This document shows, one piece after another, positions 35,277 through 42,260 of a DNA stretch of 48,348 nt. Position numbers and translations under genes: made by a program. The notes beneath the pieces were generated by a model, which saw only the letters and a program-made list of their open reading frames with translations, ran no database searches and had not been told where the DNA came from. Each line of letters opens with the position of its first letter. The stretch's first letter is position 1. The DNA is from Sphaerochaeta sp. (GTDB lineage: Bacteria; Spirochaetota; Spirochaetia; Sphaerochaetales; Sphaerochaetaceae), in NCBI GenBank assembly GCA_018399495.1, contig JAGYOG010000018.1, positions 1 through 48,348 of the forward strand, given 5' to 3'.

Positions 35277-36701
35277 ATGAACAACGCACTCTCCATCGAG
35301 AACCTTTCTTTCACCTATCAATCATGGACAGAGAAGCAGAATGAACCTCTTTTCAGTGGTCTCTTTCTGCATATTCCAACAGGGAGCAAGACACTCCTGC
35401 TTGCTCCCTTCAACAAGGGAAAGACTACGCTTGCCAAGATTATTTGCGGGGTGTGCCCCAAGTATTTCCCTGGTGAACTGCAAGGTGCAATACAGGTGTA
35501 TGGAAAATTCCTCTCAGATTTGGATCCATGGGACCTCTTGCCAGTATGCACCTATGTCTCCCAGAATCCCCAAGAGCAGTTCGTAGCCACCTCAGTTGAG
35601 GAAGAGATTGCGTTTCCCCTAGAGTCTATGGGCATGGATAAAAAGACCATGGATGATCGAATTGAGGAAGCAATAGTAGCGTGGGGTCTTCAGGATTTGA
35701 GGACCAGTAGTGAACAGGAACTCAGTGGAGGGGAGCGTAAACGGGTACTGCTTGCCACCATGCAGGCTATTGATGCCACTTTCTGGTTGCTAGATGAAGC
35801 CTTTGATGACTTGGATCAACACTGGAGAGACCAACTTAAGCATCTAATAGCAACCAAAGATAAGACGGTGCTGGTACTAGCAAGTCGGTATTTGGGTGAG
35901 TTCGATGACCTATTTGACCAGGTGCTCCTGCTTGATGAAGGGGTTGTTGCTAGTGGGGAAGGAAGTTCCTTAATCCCTCGATTTGCACATCTTTGTGGTG
36001 ACGATCTCCCCAGTCCTCTTGAAACAGATTTTGTACAGCCTTCCCAAACACGGGTACTTTCTTGCCAGTCTCTCCAGGCTGAACGGCGCAGGGTGAGTAC
36101 TGCAGAGAGTGAACATTTTACGTTGGAGGTGCCTCATTTCCAGCTGCAAAGTGGGGAATTGGTAACCCTGGTCGGACCAAACGGAAGCGGGAAGAGCTCC
36201 TTCAGTCGTCTGCTCTGCGGTTTGGATGTCCCCCTATCTGGCCAGATTACTGTTGATGAAAATTCCTATAGTGGCAAACAACTCTCTAAGCGTGTAGGAT
36301 ATCTGTTTCAGAGTCCTGATTTGCAAATCTTTTTGCCTACAGTTGCGGAGGAGCTTTCGTGGTCACTGAAGCGGCGTTCTGACCTATCGAGAGCGGAGAT
36401 CGATAAACGGGTGATCGCTTGTGCAGAGTTATTCTCCCTCGACCTTGAGGATACACCCACCACCATGAGCTATCCACTGCGTAAGGCCCTCCAGGCAGCG
36501 GTGTATTACTTGCTTGACCGCCCATTCTATATACTTGATGAGCTTGATAGTGCCTTAACCTATCAGAGTGCTCTCTCCATCATCGCGCATCTGAGACGTA
36601 ATGGGGCAGGCATTCTGCTCATTACCCATGACCGACAATTCGCCGACAAAGTAGCCCAGCGCTCCTATACGATCAAGGAAGGGAGGCTGATTGCCGTATG
36701 A
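35277..36701 (+). CDS. Fused ECF transporter ATPase (EcfA-EcfA' in one chain)
   Basis: A 474-residue protein with two ABC ATPase domains that energise an energy-coupling-factor vitamin importer. Domain 1 has a degenerate Walker A APFNKGKT (about 42-49), an intact signature LSGGE (about 149), Walker B LLDEA, and Ser in place of the H-loop His (LASRY, about 200). Domain 2 has consensus Walker A GPNGSGKS (about 300) and His in ITHD (about 450), but its signature is MSYPL rather than LSGGQ (about 396). Thus one composite ATP site is consensus and the other degenerate. The ATG at 35277 has AAGG 6 nt upstream; GTG at 35271 is an alternative. It overlaps ecfT by 4 bp. Confidence 0.9.
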   Translation: MNNALSIENLSFTYQSWTEKQNEPLFSGLFLHIPTGSKTLLLAPFNKGKTTLAKIICGVCPKYFPGELQGAIQVYGKFLSDLDPWDLLPVCTYVSQNPQEQFVATSVEEEIAFPLESMGMDKKTMDDRIEEAIVAWGLQDLRTSSEQELSGGERKRVLLATMQAIDATFWLLDEAFDDLDQHWRDQLKHLIATKDKTVLVLASRYLGEFDDLFDQVLLLDEGVVASGEGSSLIPRFAHLCGDDLPSPLETDFVQPSQTRVLSCQSLQAERRRVSTAESEHFTLEVPHFQLQSGELVTLVGPNGSGKSSFSRLLCGLDVPLSGQITVDENSYSGKQLSKRVGYLFQSPDLQIFLPTVAEELSWSLKRRSDLSRAEIDKRVIACAELFSLDLEDTPTTMSYPLRKALQAAVYYLLDRPFYILDELDSALTYQSALSIIAHLRRNGAGILLITHDRQFADKVAQRSYTIKEGRLIAV

Positions 36702-37468
36702 CTACCAACACGTATATTGCTGGGAAAGGGTGGCTTTACAGATTTGATCCACGCGCCAAACTCCTGTTGATGATCCTGATGTGTATTTGGTTTTTCCTTC
36801 CTGTTTCGTTGTTGCATCTTGGTATTGTGGTTACCTTGGTTGTCTTGGTTGGTTCTTCCAATACAGGATGGCATCATGCGTGGAGAACTTTTTGCTCCAT
36901 TTCCCCAATGCTTCTGTTCATGGTGCTTTTCATGCCATTCAACGTACGTGAAGGGGTTCCATTGATAACCATCGGTAGGTTTATCTTGATTACGAATGAA
37001 GGCTTGGAGCAAGCCTTGAGGTTGATGAGCCGATTTATCGGTATTACCTATGTCTGTACTTTGTTGTTTGCAACCACTGTGATGCATGAAGTCATGCTTG
37101 CACTGAGGTGGTATCATCTTCCCTATAAAGCCAGCCTGGTTGTGACCCTCGCATTTACGTATATTCCATTCATTGCTGATAGTTTCAGTCAGATAACAGA
37201 GTCACATCGGCTACGCGAAGCCGAAGACGAACAGAAGAAGAAGGTTGGCCATCGTCTCAAGGATTTGGTTCCAACTCTTACCAGTGCTTTGGTAGTTGCA
37301 CTCAGATCTATTCCAAACTTGGCCATGAGTCTGGAGATGCGTGGATTCGGTAGAGAGGAGAAACGTACCAGTTTCCACAGACTTGATGCATATCATCATG
37401 TCTTTATCCATTTTGTTCTCTCTTGTATTATTCCCATAGTGTTTTGGTTAGTGAGTATGTTATTCTAA
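36698..37468 (+). CDS. ecfT: ECF transporter transmembrane component EcfT
   Basis: A 256-residue membrane protein with about six hydrophobic segments. RFDPRAKLLLMI at the N-terminus and the two coupling-helix motifs, RLREAEDE (about 169) and SLEMRGFGR (about 212, the A-R-G type), are EcfT hallmarks that contact the ATPase grooves. It overlaps the fused ATPase gene by 4 bp and precedes an S component by 13 bp. Confidence 0.92.
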   Translation: MTTNTYIAGKGWLYRFDPRAKLLLMILMCIWFFLPVSLLHLGIVVTLVVLVGSSNTGWHHAWRTFCSISPMLLFMVLFMPFNVREGVPLITIGRFILITNEGLEQALRLMSRFIGITYVCTLLFATTVMHEVMLALRWYHLPYKASLVVTLAFTYIPFIADSFSQITESHRLREAEDEQKKKVGHRLKDLVPTLTSALVVALRSIPNLAMSLEMRGFGREEKRTSFHRLDAYHHVFIHFVLSCIIPIVFWLVSMLF

Positions 37469-37481
37469 GAGGAGGTCGTAT

Positions 37482-38003
37482 ATGCAGGGAAATAGGAATG
37501 CTTTGAAAGTAGCCATGGTTTCAGTGCTAACTGCAGTGGTTGTGGTTTTTACCATGGTCGTTCGTATCCCAACCGCTAGAGGGTATTTGAACCTATGTGA
37601 TGTAGCCATCTGCTTCATCGCTTTTACCTTTGGCCCTTGGTCTGCGTTCATCGCCGCCGGACTGGGGACGGCTCTTGCCGATTTAATTAGCGGGTATGCT
37701 CAGTGGGCCCCTATCAGCTTTGTTGTCCATGGTTTGGAAGGGCTCTTGGTTGCCTTGATCGTTCAGAAAAAGGGTGATATTGCTGTATCCTTGGGAAGAA
37801 AAGCTCTTGCAGCCGTCGTCTGCATAGCCACAGTTTCCCTAGGCTACTTTGCTCTATCTGCCTTGTTTATAACCACTGTGAGTGTGTCAGCTGCTGAAAT
37901 ACCAGGTAACATTGCACAGAGTGCAGTAGGCTTTGCTCTAGGCCTTGTGGTCTCAGCGGCAGTGAAGCGTGCCTATCCCCCGGTCAGTTCTCTTGCTTGG
38001 TAG
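37482..38003 (+). CDS. ECF transporter S component (COG4720-like substrate-binding protein)
   Basis: A 173-residue, mostly hydrophobic protein with five to six helices. The segments NLCDVAICFIAFTFGP and GTALADLISGYAQWAP, followed by HGLEGLLVALI, resemble the riboflavin/HMP/pyridoxine-type S components of COG4720. Because it is encoded directly after EcfA and EcfT it is probably a dedicated subunit of this importer. No vitamin-biosynthesis gene or riboswitch nearby narrows the substrate. AGGAGG lies about 6 nt upstream of the ATG. Confidence 0.85.
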   Translation: MQGNRNALKVAMVSVLTAVVVVFTMVVRIPTARGYLNLCDVAICFIAFTFGPWSAFIAAGLGTALADLISGYAQWAPISFVVHGLEGLLVALIVQKKGDIAVSLGRKALAAVVCIATVSLGYFALSALFITTVSVSAAEIPGNIAQSAVGFALGLVVSAAVKRAYPPVSSLAW

Positions 38004-38029
38004 TCATTACCGTTACTTTTCGATATACT
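38001..38029 (+). promoter_or_regulatory. Probable guaA promoter
   Basis: -35-like TAGTCA (38001-38006, overlapping the previous stop codon), a 17-bp spacer and -10 TATACT (38024-38029). The guaA ATG is at 38061 with GAGAGGA upstream. Confidence 0.5.
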
Positions 38030-38060
38030 CCGAATAAATCTAAACAGAGAGGAATGCAAC

Positions 38061-39614
38061 ATGCAACAATTCCCCCATGACACCATCGTTGTACTAGACT
38101 TCGGGGCTCAATACAGCCAGTTGATTGCACGTAGGGTACGTGAGATGCACGTATATAGCCAGATCGTTCCCTATACCATCACAGCAGCAGAGCTTGCTGC
38201 CATGAGGCCAAAGGGAATTATCTTCAGTGGTGGTCCTTCCTCAGTTCGTTCTGAAGGTTCACCCAGACCAGATGCTGCAATCTATAATCTGGGAATTCCT
38301 ATCCTGGGTATCTGCTACGGCTTGCAAGTGCTGAGCATCCAAAACGGAGGAACTGTTGAGCGTCCACAGAAGCGAGAGTATGGCTTTGCAGACCTTACCG
38401 TGCTCAAACAAGAGGCTTCCCTGCTCAATGGTATCAGCGCAAACTCCAGGCTCTGGATGAGCCACGGTGATGCTGTTGCTTCACTTCCCGAGGGATTTAT
38501 CCAGACCGGGAGTACCCCGAACTGTCCATATACCGTTATTGAGAATGATGAAAAGCACTTCTATGGAGTCCAGTTCCATCCCGAGGTAGTACATACTGCA
38601 GAAGGGATCTTGTATCTGAAAAACTTCGTACTTGGTGTCTGCAAGGCAAACCAGGACTGGGACATGGGTTCCTTCATCAGTACTGCAGTTGAGGAGATTC
38701 GTAAGAAAGTCGGAGACAAGCAGGTACTTTGTGGTCTCTCTGGTGGTGTCGACTCTGCTGTTGCAGCGGTGCTTATCCATGAGGCGATCGGGGACCAATT
38801 GGTCTGTGTATTCGTAAACAACGGTCTCTTGCGCAAGGGAGAGGCGGATATGGTCCTGAAACTGTTCAGGGACTCCTACAATATCCGTCTTCAATATGCT
38901 GATGCAGAGGATGCGTTCCTCTCAGCACTCAAGGGAGTTACTGAACCTGAGGCAAAGCGGAAAATTATTGGTAAGATCTTCATCGATACTTTCTATGATG
39001 AGGCCCGAAAAGCAGGGGAGATAAGCTTCCTCGCCCAAGGAACACTCTATCCAGATGTTATCGAGAGCAAGAGCCCCTCCGGAGGCCCTTCTGCAACCAT
39101 CAAGAGCCATCACAATGTGGGAGGATTACCCGAAGATTTGAAATGGGACCTGCTCGAACCACTTCGGGAACTGTTCAAGGACGAGGTGAGGGCGTTGGGA
39201 AGAGAGCTTGGGCTTCCTGAGGAGATGGTGAACCGTCATCCGTTCCCCGGCCCTGGTCTTGGAGTCAGGTGTGTAGGAGAGGTAACAAAGGAACGGCTGG
39301 ATACCCTGCGTGATGTTGATGCCATCTTCATCGAGGAAATCCGTAAAGCCGATCTGTATGATGATATCTGGCAGGCCTTGGCATGTTTGCTTCCGGTAAA
39401 GAGCGTGGGTGTCCAAGGGGATGAACGCACCTATGAAGAGGTGTGCTCCCTCCGTGCTGTTACCAGTGAAGATGCCATGACTGCCGACTGGTTCCGCTTC
39501 CCCCCTGAGGTGCTTCAACACGCTTCAGCTAGGATCTGTAACGAGGTACAGGGAGTCAACCGGGTACTCTATGACATCACAAGCAAACCTCCTGGGACTA
39601 TCGAGTGGGAGTAA
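38061..39614 (+). CDS. guaA: GMP synthase (glutamine-hydrolysing)
   Basis: A 517-residue enzyme converting XMP to GMP. The N-terminal class I amidotransferase has the nucleophile Cys in GICYGLQ and the FHPEVVHT His/Glu pair. The ATP-pyrophosphatase domain has SGGVDSAVAA (about 228). The C-terminal dimerisation domain has the conserved HPFPGPGLGVR and ends with DITSKPPGTIEWE. It has its own promoter and a strong terminator at 39657, and no guaB is nearby. Confidence 0.98.
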   Translation: MQQFPHDTIVVLDFGAQYSQLIARRVREMHVYSQIVPYTITAAELAAMRPKGIIFSGGPSSVRSEGSPRPDAAIYNLGIPILGICYGLQVLSIQNGGTVERPQKREYGFADLTVLKQEASLLNGISANSRLWMSHGDAVASLPEGFIQTGSTPNCPYTVIENDEKHFYGVQFHPEVVHTAEGILYLKNFVLGVCKANQDWDMGSFISTAVEEIRKKVGDKQVLCGLSGGVDSAVAAVLIHEAIGDQLVCVFVNNGLLRKGEADMVLKLFRDSYNIRLQYADAEDAFLSALKGVTEPEAKRKIIGKIFIDTFYDEARKAGEISFLAQGTLYPDVIESKSPSGGPSATIKSHHNVGGLPEDLKWDLLEPLRELFKDEVRALGRELGLPEEMVNRHPFPGPGLGVRCVGEVTKERLDTLRDVDAIFIEEIRKADLYDDIWQALACLLPVKSVGVQGDERTYEEVCSLRAVTSEDAMTADWFRFPPEVLQHASARICNEVQGVNRVLYDITSKPPGTIEWE

Positions 39615-39656
39615 TGCCACAATAAAATTTCAATTTTTATAGTTCTTTATAATAAA

Positions 39657-39691
39657 AGAGAAAAGACTCCAATTACTGGGGTCTTTTCTCT
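39657..39691 (+). terminator. Terminator after guaA
   Basis: 11-bp stem AGAGAAAAGAC / GTCTTTTCTCT (39657-39667 with 39681-39691), extended inward by CC/GG, with a T-rich 3' arm. It marks the boundary between the guaA gene and the ATPase island. Confidence 0.78.
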
Positions 39692-39700
39692 ATTGTTGCA

Positions 39701-39786
39701 TTAATTAGTTGTATCTCTGGCATACATATTCGTTGGAGATGGCTGAAAACAAAGTAAAAATGCGGATTCCGCAAAAATACTTCGAG
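39701..39786 (+). repeat. Direct repeat, left copy flanking the ATPase island
   Basis: An 86-bp unit, nearly identical to 41486-41572 apart from a few substitutions and small indels. It runs from TTAATTAGTTGT through GGAGATGGCTGAAAAC and AAAGTAAAAATGCGGATTCC to ACTTCGAG. It begins 10 bp after the guaA terminator. It contains a possible short peptide frame (ATG 39739 to TGA 39793). Confidence 0.9.
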
Positions 39787-39791
39787 TTATG

Positions 39792-39820
39792 TTGACTTAT
39801 CAGTATGGCACGAGTACGAT
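39792..39820 (+). promoter_or_regulatory. Promoter of the AAA+ ATPase gene
   Basis: -35 TTGACT (39792-39797), a 17-bp spacer and -10 TACGAT (39815-39820). Copies of GCGGATTCCGC lie on both sides (39762-39772 and 39839-39849), about -60 and +17 from the expected start near 39827. Confidence 0.6.
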
Positions 39821-39838
39821 GGAAGCGAAGGAATATTC

Positions 39839-39849
39839 GCGGATTCCGC
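39839..39849. promoter_or_regulatory. GCGGATTCCGC palindrome in the ATPase leader, with copies at 39762 and 41548
   Basis: GCGGA-T-TCCGC is an 11-bp palindrome occurring three times: inside both long direct repeats (39762-39772, 41548-41558) and here, between the promoter and the ATPase start codon. In all three it is followed by AA and an AAT..CTT..GAG-like segment; here that segment supplies the Shine-Dalgarno GAGGT. It may be an operator. Confidence 0.5.
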
Positions 39850-39871
39850 AATAATTCCTTGAGGTGATATA

Positions 39872-41173
39872 ATGGTTATACCGAGAAAACAATATTTGCA
39901 GAAACTAATCGACAAGAAAGATAATGGTAGAGTAAAGATTATTACAGGGATTCGTCGTTGTGGAAAATCCTATCTGTTATTTGACATATATACAAAATAC
40001 CTTCGAGAAAGTGGCGTAGAGAACGAACAAATTATTGGAATAGCGTTGGATGAACTACCAAATGCAATGTATCGCAATCCGATAGAACTGGATAAGTACA
40101 TCCGTGAGCAAGTGAAGGACAAGACAAGACGCTACTATATACTGATTGATGAGATACAGTTTGTTTCTGAAATTCAAAATCCTTATGTGGAAGACTCAGT
40201 CTCCAAGCTAACCTTCATCGATGTAGTTCTTGGACTTATGAAGATAAAGAACGCCGATGTGTATGTAACCGGCAGTAATTCGAGAATGTTGTCTACTGAT
40301 ATTCTTACCCAGTTCCGTGATCGAGGTGATGAGATCAGAGTGTATCCTCTCTCTTTTTCCGAGTTCTATGAGGGCTATGAGGGAGAAAAACGTGATGCTT
40401 GGCTGGATTACTATACCTATGGTGGTATGCCAGTTGTTCTCTCTTTATCCTCACACGAAGAAAAAAGTCGATATTTGCGGGATCTCTTTACCCGCACATA
40501 TTTGAAGGATGTCATAGAAAGACATTCTATTCAAAATGATACTGAAGTTTTAGAAGATCTGTTAAATATTTTAGCTTCAGCCATTGGTTCACTTACAAAT
40601 CCGACGAAATTATCAAACACCTTCAACAGTGAAAAGCATATCAAGATCAGCTCTACCACTATAGATAAATACCTTAGGTATTTTATAGAGGGATTTATCA
40701 TCAGTAAGGCAGAGCGTTATGATGTGAAGGGTAAAAGGTATATCCAAACTCCGCATAAATATTATTTCACAGATGTGGGCGTCAGGAATGCCCGACTTGG
40801 GTTTAGACAGCAGGAAGAAACACATATCATGGAAAATATACTCTACTGTGATTTGCTGCGTAGGGGATTCGATGTGGATGTCGGTGTAGTTGAACAGAAC
40901 ATTAAAACCAAAGATGGTAAAAAAATCAGAAAACAACTTGAAGTCGACTTTATAATCAATCGCGGTAGCAAGCGATATTATATACAGTCAGCATTGACAA
41001 TAGCTGAACCTAGGAAGAGGGAACAGGAAATAGCTTCTTTAATAAGAATTCCGGACTCCTTCAGTAAGATAGTAGTCGTACGTGACTATATCAAGCATTG
41101 GAGGGATGATAATGGAATTCTCTATGTAGGAATAGAGCAGTTCTTACTTGACGAGAGCATGATAGACCTGTGA
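39872..41173 (+). CDS. AAA+ ATPase with DUF4143 C-terminal domain
   Basis: A 433-residue protein of the AAA_14/DUF4143 family. Walker A is GIRRCGKS (about 27-34), Walker B ILIDEIQF (about 90) and sensor 1 VTGSNS. The DUF4143 part includes TYLKDVIERH and a C-terminal LEVDFII...YYIQSA segment resembling a PD-(D/E)xK nuclease-like core. The family is common and multi-copy in anaerobes, and its role is unknown. GAGGT precedes the ATG. The gene is visibly more AT-rich than its neighbours, stands alone behind its own promoter and is flanked by 86/87-bp direct repeats. These facts suggest horizontal transfer or cassette movement. Confidence 0.88.
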   Translation: MVIPRKQYLQKLIDKKDNGRVKIITGIRRCGKSYLLFDIYTKYLRESGVENEQIIGIALDELPNAMYRNPIELDKYIREQVKDKTRRYYILIDEIQFVSEIQNPYVEDSVSKLTFIDVVLGLMKIKNADVYVTGSNSRMLSTDILTQFRDRGDEIRVYPLSFSEFYEGYEGEKRDAWLDYYTYGGMPVVLSLSSHEEKSRYLRDLFTRTYLKDVIERHSIQNDTEVLEDLLNILASAIGSLTNPTKLSNTFNSEKHIKISSTTIDKYLRYFIEGFIISKAERYDVKGKRYIQTPHKYYFTDVGVRNARLGFRQQEETHIMENILYCDLLRRGFDVDVGVVEQNIKTKDGKKIRKQLEVDFIINRGSKRYYIQSALTIAEPRKREQEIASLIRIPDSFSKIVVVRDYIKHWRDDNGILYVGIEQFLLDESMIDL

Positions 41174-41485
41174 ACATGTAAACAGCAAGTTCAGGGATCT
41201 GATTGGGTGCATACAGAAACTGGACTCTAGGCAAAAAATCAAGTGAGTACTGGTTTCCTCTTCTCATGCAACGTATGCGTATTGCCGTCAACAAGTATCA
41301 CAGCAGTCATGTACTTCATTCCCCAACGGAGTGAGAGGAAAGGAACCATCATGATGGTTCTTCTCCCGAGCGAGTGCAGGGAAAGCAAGGTGAGATACCC
41401 CGTCCCTTGGGGCGGAAAAGGAGGCAACGCCTCCTGGGTTCAGGGCTTGCCCTGAGGTATTGATACCTTTCATTGTAATGTAATT
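41174..41485. other. Gene-free, hairpin-dense stretch after the AAA+ ATPase
   Basis: No credible gene. The second half is packed with inverted repeats. GAACCATCATGATGGTTC (41343-41360) is perfect and extends to 41337-41366 with one mismatch. Next come four back-to-back hairpins: CCGTCCC/GGGGCGG (41400-41415), AGGAGGC/GCCTCCT (41419-41435), TCAGGGC/GCCCTGA (41440-41455) and AGGTAT/ATACCT (41455-41468). Loops are only 2-3 nt. Short frames here have internally repetitive translations (SERKGT / ESKVRYP) and no ribosome sites. The remaining gap to 41637 holds the right direct repeat and a nested inverted repeat AACCTTG/CAAGGTT (41580-41633) around AGTAA/TTACT. Confidence 0.7.
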
Positions 41486-41572
41486 TTAATTATTTGTGAT
41501 ATCTGGCATATAATATCGTTGGAGATGGCTTTAAACAAAGTAAAAATGCGGATTCCGCAAAAATTCTTCGAG
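41486..41572 (+). repeat. Direct repeat, right copy flanking the ATPase island
   Basis: An 87-bp unit matching 39701-39786, from TTAATTATTTGTG through ATCGTTGGAGATGGCTTT and AACAAAGTAAAAATGCGG to ATTCTTCGAG. The two copies are 1785 bp apart and lie in the same orientation, enclosing the ATPase gene and the hairpin-dense stretch. Confidence 0.9.
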
Positions 41573-41637
41573 GAATCAGAACCTTGCAATAGCTGATCAT
41601 CAAGTAATTTACTGATTATGTACTCACAAGGTTGGAA

Positions 41638-42093
41638 TTATTGTGTGAGCTTGTGCACCATGAACCAGAGAATCAGTATCCAAATGCCAATGAAGAGAAT
41701 GGAAAAAATCCAGTTCTTAGGCAACGAAATTGGCTTACGCTCTGCTTGATCCTGGGCATCCTTGAGTACTTCGTTGGGGATGCACTTGATGGTCAGCACC
41801 AACAATGCGGGGAGAATGATCAGATCATCCAGATATCCAAGGACGGGAATGAAATCAGGAATGAGATCAATAGGACTGAGTGCGTAGAGTAGAACAAAAC
41901 CAGCCAATACCTTCGGGAGTAAAGGCAACCTTTTGTCCTTCGATGCATAGTAGATTGCTGTCAACTGGCTTTTCAGCAATAATGCACGTTGCATTAACCT
42001 TGCTTTGATCTGTTTCACAGGAATACTATAGGTTTTCCCTGATTTTGTTTCAATGTAATTGGAATCGAGTAATGATATTTTCCTGAGACACAT
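41638..42093 (-). CDS. DUF1232 (YkvA-like) membrane protein
   Basis: A 151-residue protein. The central segment YALSPIDLIPDFIPVLGYLDDLIILP (about 70-95) is the DUF1232 signature, a re-entrant or membrane-associated helix pair. A second hydrophobic segment (about 126-146) follows. The function is unknown in the family. The start is uncertain: AAGGA lies only 2 nt before the ATG at 42093, and an internal ATG at 41994 with a weak AAGG is possible and would remove 33 residues. It is separate from its neighbours by orientation and gaps. Confidence 0.8.
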   Translation of the reverse strand: MCLRKISLLDSNYIETKSGKTYSIPVKQIKARLMQRALLLKSQLTAIYYASKDKRLPLLPKVLAGFVLLYALSPIDLIPDFIPVLGYLDDLIILPALLVLTIKCIPNEVLKDAQDQAERKPISLPKNWIFSILFIGIWILILWFMVHKLTQ

Positions 42094-42228
42094 CTTCCTT
42101 AAAAAGACAGAACCCTGTCATTTGACTGAACATATAGTTGGTCTGAAATCTCGTAATGGTTTGAGTTCCCGATATTTCAATCCAGATCAACAGTATATCG
42201 ATAGCGCATCTTCAGGACTACCTGCCTA

Positions 42229-42250
42229 TCCCGATTCACGTGAATCGGGA
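42229..42250. repeat. 22-bp perfect palindrome downstream of the MATE gene
   Basis: CCCGATTCAC directly followed by its complement GTGAATCGGG, flanked by T and A that extend the symmetry to 22 bp. It lies 11 bp beyond the MATE stop with no T-run, so it is either an atypical terminator/stabiliser or a binding site. Confidence 0.75.
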
Positions 42251-42260
42251 GGATGATCTC

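Noticed and set aside
39739..39795. An 18-residue peptide frame inside the direct repeat (also in the right copy)
   Set aside because: GGAG is only 1 nt before the ATG, the peptide ends differ completely between copies and the leader copy has a stop. It is better explained as part of a DNA repeat.
41243..41455. Short reading frames in the hairpin-dense stretch
   Set aside because: They exist in several frames on both strands because of the inverted repeats, lack ribosome sites and have internally repetitive, unprotein-like translations.
39701..41572. Insertion sequence with terminal inverted repeats
   Set aside because: The flanking repeats are direct, not inverted, and no transposase-like protein is encoded inside.
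42158..42184. CRISPR-repeat-like words (GTTTGAGTTCCCG...TTTCAATCC)
   Set aside because: Only one copy is present, with no spacer periodicity and no cas genes in the window.
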